Origin: Sneathiella sp.
Lineage (GTDB): Bacteria; Pseudomonadota; Alphaproteobacteria; Sneathiellales; Sneathiellaceae
DNA: 6,713 bases
NCBI GenBank assembly: GCA_002732675.1
Contig: NVRR01000180.1
Location: forward strand, 1 to 6,713
Direction: 5' to 3'
Part shown: piece after piece, positions 1-4,651 of the stretch
Numbering within the stretch: position 1 is the first letter of the stretch
Layout: each line of letters begins with the position of its first letter
Notes under the pieces: model-generated
Told to the model about the DNA's origin: nothing
Database searches by the model: none
Seen by the model: the letters and a program-made list of their open reading frames with translations, nothing else
Translations under genes and position numbers: made by a program

Positions 1-542
1 ATACGATTGAGCACTATGGCCATCTCGATGGCTTGATCAACAATGCCGGGATTGTTGACCCCATTGGCCGGATCACCGATACGGCTCCCGAAGACTGGAT
101 GCGAAATATTACGGTTAATCTTGCCGGAGTCTATCACGGCATCCGCGCTGTCCTGCCTCATTTCGAGAAACAGAATTCGGGCGTGATTGTCAATATCAGC
201 TCCGGCGCCGCTCATAGCCCCATGGAAGGCTGGAGTGCCTATTGTTCAGGAAAAGCCGCCGTTCATATGATGACCCGGGCCACTGCGCTTGAATACGGCG
301 ATCTTGGCGTTCGTATTTATGGCTTTGCGCCAGGTGTTGTCGATACCGAAATGCAGTCCTCAATCCGCGCCTCCGGCATTAATGCCGTAAGCCAGATCCC
401 GCGGGAAAACCTGGCGTCGGTTGATGCCCCGGCAACAGCAATTGCCTGGCTTTGTAGTGACGCGGCGATAGACCTTGCGGGTCAGGAACTCGATATTCGC
501 GATGAAGGTTTGCGCGCAAGGATCGGCCTACCCCCCTTATAG
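1..542 (+). CDS. SDR family NAD(P)-dependent oxidoreductase, 5' end cut off by the window
   Basis: The reading frame is open from the first base (first whole codon at 3) to the TAG at 540-542. It gives 179 residues, so roughly the first 70 residues of a typical 250-residue SDR, including the glycine-rich cofactor motif, lie outside. The SDR core is clear: an NNAG motif shortly after the left edge, the catalytic Ser in NISSG (TCC at 201-203), and the catalytic YCSGK with Tyr at 240-242 and Lys at 252-254, the usual 13 residues after the Ser. The following PGVVDTEMQ stretch is the normal SDR segment after the active site and resembles the sepiapterin/benzil reductase-like branch. Substrate and cofactor preference cannot be read from this part. 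A TTG at 33 lies inside the fold (LINNAG) and is not a real start. The gene ends convergently with the next one, overlapping it by 6 nt. Confidence 0.93.
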   Translation, partial: TIEHYGHLDGLINNAGIVDPIGRITDTAPEDWMRNITVNLAGVYHGIRAVLPHFEKQNSGVIVNISSGAAHSPMEGWSAYCSGKAAVHMMTRATALEYGDLGVRIYGFAPGVVDTEMQSSIRASGINAVSQIPRENLASVDAPATAIAWLCSDAAIDLAGQELDIRDEGLRARIGLPPL

Positions 543-1298
543 AAGTGGGTCATCTGAGCCTATATCCGGTCGCCAAAATTGGCTTATTTCTACGGCGGAG
601 ATCGTGAAAACGTCTGATATATCGATCTTGTAATGACGCGCAAGTTCCGATAACAACTTCAATTCATTATGATAGTCGGACGGCCGCCGGAACTGCTCAC
701 ATATTTCCTGATCGGTCATCATATGCAGCGAGCGGAGTAACATGATCACCCGCCGACGGTTCGCCCGTTTGGACTGGTCGGCAGATCTTGTTGCGAACTG
801 GACGAATTTATCGGCAGCTATGAATATTTTTTCCGCCGGATATAATAGAATGCTGGAGCGGGTAAATCGATTGCGCAGCCGGCTCACAAATCGGCTGGAC
901 GGCAGGTCGGCAGTGTCCAGGTATCTCTTGATAACCATACGTCTACAGATGACTTGCTTTCTCGGCATCACCCGCGACAGGCTGATAAAGCCCGGCGCAT
1001 AGACAGCCAGCTGATCAAAAGACATGAATTTTTCCAAAAAGCAGTATTCGGCCATCCAGAATCGCTTTTTTGCGGCGGATAAGGCAGAGAGTTCACCCTC
1101 GACCTGATCGCGAAGAAGTGCGCGATCAAGGCGTTCATCAGTAACAAGCCTCTCGGCAAACGCGCGGGCGGGTTGATTATCGATGACAAACGGTCGCGAC
1201 CAATAAGGCTTCGGCGGCGGGCTGAGACTCCAGGGTAAATCGTTCCGCGGTTTCAGAAGGTTTGAGGCGTCAATGGGCGCCATCTCACGATATATCAT
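537..1298 (-). CDS. Uncharacterised protein of about 250 residues
   Basis: I do not recognise a family. The 253-residue product has a proline-rich stretch near the N-terminus (SPPPKP, about 26-31). A mixed, charged helical-looking middle follows, then a very basic segment around 113-145 and another around 177-190 (SKRANRRR). Next comes a segment at about 194-223 (MTDQEICEQFRRPSDY onward) that could be a small helical or helix-turn-helix-like unit, but this is only an impression. No signal peptide, transmembrane segment or metal-binding cluster is visible, so it is probably cytosolic. Start choice is uncertain: the ATG at 1296-1298 has no good Shine-Dalgarno sequence and neither does the next in-frame ATG at 1281-1283 (residue 6). 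It lies 70 nt downstream of the ABC ATPase on the same strand and may share its transcript. The stop TAA (complement of 537-539) overlaps the SDR stop. Codon use looks coding; function unknown. Confidence 0.72.
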   Translation of the reverse strand: MIYREMAPIDASNLLKPRNDLPWSLSPPPKPYWSRPFVIDNQPARAFAERLVTDERLDRALLRDQVEGELSALSAAKKRFWMAEYCFLEKFMSFDQLAVYAPGFISLSRVMPRKQVICRRMVIKRYLDTADLPSSRFVSRLRNRFTRSSILLYPAEKIFIAADKFVQFATRSADQSKRANRRRVIMLLRSLHMMTDQEICEQFRRPSDYHNELKLLSELARHYKIDISDVFTISAVEISQFWRPDIGSDDPLL

Positions 1299-1314
1299 GG
1301 TTTTTCGCGATCTA

Positions 1315-1348
1315 TTGAATGTCTGCTTTTGATTGTTCAGACGTTCAA
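1315..1348. repeat. Inverted repeat / hairpin, 11-bp stem and 12-nt loop
   Basis: TTGAATGTCTG (1315-1325) pairs with CAGACGTTCAA (1338-1348) over 11 positions, ten Watson-Crick plus one G-U (1320/1343). It lies in the 70-nt gap between the leftward ABC ATPase gene and the unknown gene, 16 nt upstream of the latter's first ATG. Neither strand has a T-run after the stem, so it is not a typical intrinsic terminator. The arm centres are 23 nt apart, about two helical turns, so a dimeric regulator site is possible. An mRNA hairpin between the two cistrons (processing, stability or weak attenuation) is equally possible. The pairing is seen; the role is inference. Confidence 0.5.
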
Positions 1349-1368
1349 ACGCAGGCGCCCGTGATAAA

Positions 1369-2157
1369 TCAGGCGGAAATAGTTGTCACCGGCATTTTTA
1401 TGGGTCCGTCTTTGCGCTTGTTCCAGAACTGTTTCACAAACGGATTATCCGATTTGGCCGCTTCCTGAACGTCACCCGTCCAGACGACTTGTCCCTCATG
1501 CAGCATCGTAATGCGGTCAGAAATAATACGGGCCGTCAGCAAATTACTGGTAATGGCCACTACGGTGCTGCCCAGCTCCCTGACTTTATTAAATATTTGG
1601 TCGTTTATGACATTGCTCATGATCGGATCAAGACCGGCCGTTGGTTCATCCAGAAACAAGATCGGCGGATCACCGGCGATGGCCCGCGTAAACCCCACCC
1701 GCTTTTGCATACCGCCCGACAACTCCGCTGGCATCAAATCGGCGATATCGGCGGACAGCCCGACCGACGCAAGTTTTTTTATAGCTATATTTCGGACTTC
1801 TTTTTTCTTTGCGCCGGGCTGCTGGAGCAGGCGAAAGCCGATATTCTCCCAGACCGTCATCCCGTCAAATAAACCGGAACGTTGAAACAAAATACCGAAT
1901 TTCCCGAAAAATTCGCTCCGTTCCTTATCAGATAAATCAGTCACTTCCACGCCATCAAGGAGGATCGATCCACTGTCAGGTTTGATCAGCCCAAGGATGC
2001 ATTTCAACGTCAGCGTCTTGCCAGAGCCGGACGGTCCGATCAGGGTCATGATTTCCCCGGACTTAACGTCGAGATTAATGCCATTGAGGGCCTTTACGCC
2101 GTCAAAACTCTTGCATAAGTCGCGGACAACGATCTTGCTTTGCTGAGGATCTTTCAT
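1369..2157 (-). CDS. ABC transporter ATP-binding protein, MlaF/Ttg2A-like
   Basis: This is a 262-residue stand-alone nucleotide-binding domain. Motifs in order: Walker A GPSGSGKT (41-48), Q-loop Gln92 in GILFQRSGLFD, signature LSGGM (146-150), Walker B ILFLDE (166-171) and D-loop AGLD (174-177). The FQRSGLFDGMTVWENI and ELSGGMQKR sequences are typical of the MlaF/Ttg2A branch, whose members power lipid transport between the two membranes together with an MlaE permease and an MlaD-type MCE protein. Neither partner is next to it here: upstream is divergent cobC and downstream an unknown gene. The H-switch position reads ITSNL, with Ser204 where ITHDL is usual; the codons are AGT and AAT, so this is not a one-base misread. 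It may be a transporter ATPase with altered hydrolysis or one serving permease genes elsewhere. The start at 2155-2157 has only a G-run directly upstream. The family call is firm, the substrate is not. Confidence 0.9.
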   Translation of the reverse strand: MKDPQQSKIVVRDLCKSFDGVKALNGINLDVKSGEIMTLIGPSGSGKTLTLKCILGLIKPDSGSILLDGVEVTDLSDKERSEFFGKFGILFQRSGLFDGMTVWENIGFRLLQQPGAKKKEVRNIAIKKLASVGLSADIADLMPAELSGGMQKRVGFTRAIAGDPPILFLDEPTAGLDPIMSNVINDQIFNKVRELGSTVVAITSNLLTARIISDRITMLHEGQVVWTGDVQEAAKSDNPFVKQFWNKRKDGPIKMPVTTISA

Positions 2158-2189
2158 GCCCCCAACGTAACGGATAAATTTGCGAAAAC

Positions 2190-2219
2190 AAACTGCATTC
2201 TGCTATGAGGGGGCAGTTT
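2190..2219 (+). promoter_or_regulatory. Small inverted repeat enclosing the cobC ribosome-binding site
   Basis: AAACTGC (2190-2196) and GCAGTTT (2213-2219) are perfect 7-nt complements with 16 nt between them. The probable cobC Shine-Dalgarno sequence GAGGGGG (2207-2213) lies in the loop and just enters the stem. The gap between the divergent ABC gene and cobC is only 67 nt, so both promoters must sit in or near it; I see no convincing -35/-10 pair on either strand. A 7-bp repeat in this space could occur by chance. Confidence 0.3.
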
Positions 2220-2224
2220 CAGCG

Positions 2225-3292
2225 ATGCGAGGAATGATGACCGCGCCATTTTCACAGAATACCTATAATCGGCCGCAATTTCACGGCGGAGACCTGCAAT
2301 GGGCGGAGGCAGAATTCGGCCATCCCGCTGACTTCTGGCTCGATCTCAGCACGGGGATTAATCCCGCGCCCTACCCGGTCCCGAAAATATCCGAAGCGGC
2401 ATGGCATCGTCTGCCTGCCCCCGCAGCAGAAAATGATTTGCTGCAAGCAGCGCGGAGATTTTATCAAGTGCCCAAGCCGGTGGAAATCTGCGCCCTCCCG
2501 GGGACACAGGCCGCCATACAACTCTTGCCGCGTCTGTTTCCCGTCTGCAAGGTCGATATTTTCTCGCCGACTTACTCTGAACATGCGGGGTGCTGGTCCG
2601 GAGCCAGGCATTTTATCCGCAGCATCAATGCCATGGACGATGTCGATGGGGACACCAAAATCGCCGTTCTCGTCCATCCCAATAATCCTGACGGCAGAGT
2701 TTTTCCAAAAGATGCTATTTCCCGGCTTGCTAAAGAATTGCGATCACGCGGCGGCTGGCTTATTCTCGATGAAGCCTTTGCCGATATGGACCCGGAATTA
2801 TCTTTTGCATCGGAGCTCGGTAAAAGTGGCCCAATTATTCTGAAATCCTTTGGCAAGTTTTTTGGCCTTGCGGGCTTGAGACTTGGGTTTCTGCTGGCCC
2901 CCTCCGGAATAGCCCGGCAAGTTCGGCAAGAGCTTGGCCCCTGGGCGGTAAGCGGCATCGCCATGGAAGTTGGCACACAGGCCTTTGATGATGATGAATG
3001 GATTGATCAAACCCGCGCGAGCCTTCAAGCATCCTCTCAGCGCCTAAAGGTACTGCTTACCAAAGCCAAACTAACTTTGGCCGGGGGCACGGCGCTGTTT
3101 CAGCTGATCGAATCAGCCGACGCGGCGGCTCTCTTCAAGCATCTTTGCAAGGCCGGCATCCTCTGCCGGATATTTCCGGACCGCCCGGGATTTTTGCGTT
3201 TCGGCCTGCCGGGTGCAGAAAAGGACTGGCTGCGGCTGGAAGCGGCCCTCAAAATCTGGGCCAAGCCTTTGAGGCCGACACTATCCGATTGA
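2225..3292 (+). CDS. cobC: Threonine-phosphate decarboxylase CobC (CobD in Salmonella naming)
   Basis: This is a PLP enzyme of the class I/II aminotransferase fold. It decarboxylates L-threonine O-3-phosphate to (R)-1-amino-2-propanol O-2-phosphate, the linker for the lower nucleotide loop of cobalamin; it acts in the cytosol. From the ATG at 2225 the product has 355 residues, the usual family length. The opening FHGGDL and WLDLSTGINPAPYP are family hallmarks. HPNNPDGR (151-158), the PLP-ring Asp182 in LILDEAF, and SFGKFFGLAGLRLGF with the Schiff-base Lys211 are all present. The frame is open back to a TTG at 2180, but those 15 residues are not family-like. GAGGGGG at 2207-2213 serves the ATG at 2225, and ATGs at 2234 and 2237 are alternatives. 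It is divergent from the ABC gene and followed by the riboswitch that leads cobW-cobN, so it shares their pathway but probably not their control. Confidence 0.93.
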   Translation: MRGMMTAPFSQNTYNRPQFHGGDLQWAEAEFGHPADFWLDLSTGINPAPYPVPKISEAAWHRLPAPAAENDLLQAARRFYQVPKPVEICALPGTQAAIQLLPRLFPVCKVDIFSPTYSEHAGCWSGARHFIRSINAMDDVDGDTKIAVLVHPNNPDGRVFPKDAISRLAKELRSRGGWLILDEAFADMDPELSFASELGKSGPIILKSFGKFFGLAGLRLGFLLAPSGIARQVRQELGPWAVSGIAMEVGTQAFDDDEWIDQTRASLQASSQRLKVLLTKAKLTLAGGTALFQLIESADAAALFKHLCKAGILCRIFPDRPGFLRFGLPGAEKDWLRLEAALKIWAKPLRPTLSD

Positions 3293-3317
3293 CAGCTATC
3301 CCGTTCAGCCGTAGCGT
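3289..3317 (+). promoter_or_regulatory. Candidate sigma70 promoter for the riboswitch-cobW-cobN transcript
   Basis: A perfect -35 box TTGACA (3289-3294) overlaps the cobC stop codon. After a 17-nt spacer comes TAGCGT (3312-3317), which keeps the three most conserved -10 bases (T1, A2, T6). A start about 7 nt later, near 3324, would put the 5' end just before the first riboswitch base at 3326. The fit of position supports it; the -10 is otherwise weak. Confidence 0.5.
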
Positions 3318-3325
3318 CCCCCTCC

Positions 3326-3481
3326 GATGGTTCCCGCAAGGGATATTAAGGGAATGCGGTGCGATTTCGATCAACGCCGCGGCTGTCCCCGCAACTGTAA
3401 GCGACTAGCCAGCACACAACGCCACTGAGTAATCGGGAAGGTCTGTGTTGGTGTCATTCGCAAGCCAGGAGACCTACCATC
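3326..3481 (+). promoter_or_regulatory. Adenosylcobalamin (B12) riboswitch
   Basis: All main conserved blocks are present in order. The closing helix P1 is GATGGT (3326-3331) with ACCATC (3476-3481), six Watson-Crick pairs. Then come GGTTCCCGCAAGGGA, the GGGAATGCGGTG block (3350-3361), the GCCGCGGCTGTCCCCGCAAC and TGTAAGCG core (3376-3403), GCCACTG (3421-3427), CGGGAAGG (3434-3441) and the B12 box AAGCCAGGAGACCTACC (3462-3478). In known riboswitches of this class, adenosylcobalamin binding joins loop L5 to a downstream hairpin and lowers expression of biosynthesis or uptake genes. It precedes a short ORF, cobW and cobN. The absence of a hairpin with a T-run after it suggests control of translation, not termination. 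Confidence 0.96.
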
Positions 3482-3500
3482 TTATTTGAAACTCTTGCTG

Positions 3501-3517
3501 CATGACGGAGGATCATG
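3501..3517 (+). promoter_or_regulatory. Hairpin displaying a Shine-Dalgarno sequence in its loop (candidate riboswitch expression platform)
   Basis: CATGA (3501-3505) and TCATG (3513-3517) form a perfect 5-bp stem around the 7-nt loop CGGAGGA (3506-3512), which contains the GGAGG ribosome-binding site. The first ATG of the short ORF (3515-3517) is in the stem. It lies 19 nt after riboswitch helix P1, the place where the regulatory hairpin P13 occurs in translational B12 riboswitches. The short stem and its imperfect match to loop L5 (TCCCCG) leave this as a proposal. Confidence 0.45.
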
Positions 3518-3625
3518 ATGCGTGACTTTGATGACATGCTGCCCGCCTATAGACGCCCAATGAGACGCCGCGACGTGTCCGTGCGACGCCTTTTCCTTGC
3601 CCTAATAATTGGATCCGACAAATGA
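3518..3625 (+). CDS. Short ORF between the riboswitch and cobW, possible leader peptide
   Basis: A 35-codon ORF starts at the ATG at 3518, with GGAGG (3507-3511) six nt upstream; an adjacent ATG at 3515 would give 36 codons with a tighter 3-nt spacing. It ends at TGA 3623-3625, whose first bases belong to the cobW start in an ATGA overlap, the usual geometry for translational coupling. The product begins acidic (RDFDDM), has an arginine-rich middle (PMRRRDVSVRR) and ends in a short hydrophobic run (LFLALIIG). I do not recognise the peptide. It is in a different frame from cobW, so it is not a lost CobW N-terminus. Its ribosome-binding site is much stronger than that of cobW, which has only a weak GGAT. 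So the riboswitch may act on this ORF and reach cobW through coupling. The ORF is certain; translation is inferred. Confidence 0.5.
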   Translation: MRDFDDMLPAYRRPMRRRDVSVRRLFLALIIGSDK

Positions 3626-4650
3626 GCCAAAAAATACCCGCGACCGTTATTACCGGATTCCTCGGTGCCGGTAAAACCAGCCTGATCCGCAATCTGATAG
3701 AAAATGCCAATGGCAAGCGACTGGCGCTAATCATTAACGAGTTCGGCGATCTCGGCGTTGACGGCGATGTACTGAAAGGCTGTGGCAACGAAAATTGCTC
3801 CGAGGATGACATCATTGAGCTCGCTAATGGCTGCATCTGCTGCACCGTCGCCGATGACTTCCTGCCGACCATTCAGAAATTGCTGGATCGCGACAACAGG
3901 CCGGATCATATCATCATTGAAACCTCTGGTCTGGCTTTGCCCAAGCCCCTGGTTCGCGCCTTCGGCTGGCCGGAAGTCCGCACGCAAGTGACCGTCGATG
4001 GTGTGGTAACAGTCGTTGATGGCCCGGCTTATAAGGATGGGCTTTTTGCTGCCAATCCCGACGCCGTGCAAGCGCAGCGGGATGCCGATGAAATGCTCGA
4101 TCATGACAGTCCGCTGGAAGAACTGTTCGATGATCAGCTTAACTGCGCCGACATGATTATCTTCAACAAGTCCGATTTGCTGACTGACGACGAGATTGCC
4201 GCCGCCACAGCCACCTTGCAGTCCCGTCTTCGCCCGTCGGTAAAAATGGTGAAAACCAGTCATGGTAAAATCGACGCCCGTGTTCTGCTCGGGATCGAAG
4301 CGGCCGCCGAGGATGATCTGGACGCCCGCCCCTCCGTCCATGATGATGCAGATGACCATGAGCATGATGACTTCGACAGCTTTGTCCTTGAAATCGGTGA
4401 AGTCGATAACCTTGATCAGTTAATGAGCCAGCTCGATACCGCGATCGCCGCCGAGGATATCCTGCGCGTCAAAGGCTTCGTCGCGGTGAAAGACAAGGAC
4501 ATGCGGCTGGTGCTGCAAGGCGTCGGTCCGCGCATTCAGCATTATTTTGATCGCGACTGGGGCGCCGACGAAGCCCGGTTAAGCCGTCTGGTCATCATCG
4601 GTGAACATGATATGGACCAAGCCGCCATCCGCGCGATAGTCAAGGGCTGA
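3622..4650 (+). CDS. cobW: CobW, G3E-family GTPase and cobalt chaperone for cobaltochelatase
   Basis: The product has 342 residues, close to known CobW proteins. Walker A GFLGAGKT (12-19), INEFG (38-42), the metal-binding CxCC motif GCICC (70-74), ETSG (100-103) and the guanine-specificity motif NKSD (182-185) are all visible. The C-terminal CobW_C domain starts near residue 250. Before it is an acidic, histidine-containing linker with HDD and DDHEHDD (240-250), likely a weak metal-binding patch. The extra Cys54 and Cys59 (KGCGNENC), just before GCICC, also recall the CobW branch of the family. CobW proteins bind Co(II) with GTP-Mg and are proposed to deliver it to CobN. The ATG overlaps the preceding short ORF stop; cobN follows after 1 nt, which supports CobW over the zinc-linked ZigA/YciC/YeiR relatives. 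It lies downstream of the B12 riboswitch. Confidence 0.95.
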   Translation: MSQKIPATVITGFLGAGKTSLIRNLIENANGKRLALIINEFGDLGVDGDVLKGCGNENCSEDDIIELANGCICCTVADDFLPTIQKLLDRDNRPDHIIIETSGLALPKPLVRAFGWPEVRTQVTVDGVVTVVDGPAYKDGLFAANPDAVQAQRDADEMLDHDSPLEELFDDQLNCADMIIFNKSDLLTDDEIAAATATLQSRLRPSVKMVKTSHGKIDARVLLGIEAAAEDDLDARPSVHDDADDHEHDDFDSFVLEIGEVDNLDQLMSQLDTAIAAEDILRVKGFVAVKDKDMRLVLQGVGPRIQHYFDRDWGADEARLSRLVIIGEHDMDQAAIRAIVKG

Positions 4651-4651
4651 C

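Noticed and set aside
742..1189. Open frames of 86 and 73 codons overlapping the unknown leftward gene
   Set aside because: They are shorter than, and contained within, the 253-codon frame, with no better start signals; the longer frame has the more natural codon use.
1315..1348. Intrinsic terminator in the gap between the two leftward genes
   Set aside because: The stem is present but no T-run follows it on either strand.
1333..1872. Rightward open frame of 179 codons
   Set aside because: It lies opposite the ABC ATPase gene, whose motifs are complete; the product has no recognisable domain and looks like a reverse-frame by-product.
2180..2224. TTG at 2180 as the cobC start
   Set aside because: The 15 extra residues do not resemble CobC N-termini, while the ATG at 2225 has GAGGGGG upstream and gives the normal length.
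3321..3326. CCTCCG as an anti-Shine-Dalgarno strand pairing with CGGAGG at 3506-3511
   Set aside because: The 6-nt match is exact and would extend P1 outward, but the predicted transcription start near 3324 would leave most of it out of the RNA. It becomes worth considering only if transcripts begin further upstream.
3727..4365. Leftward open frame of 212 codons
   Set aside because: It is entirely antisense to cobW, a gene with all its family motifs.
4339..4374. Histidine/aspartate-rich stretch in CobW as a novel metal domain
   Set aside because: Variable His/Asp-rich linkers between the GTPase and C-terminal domains are common in CobW-family proteins.
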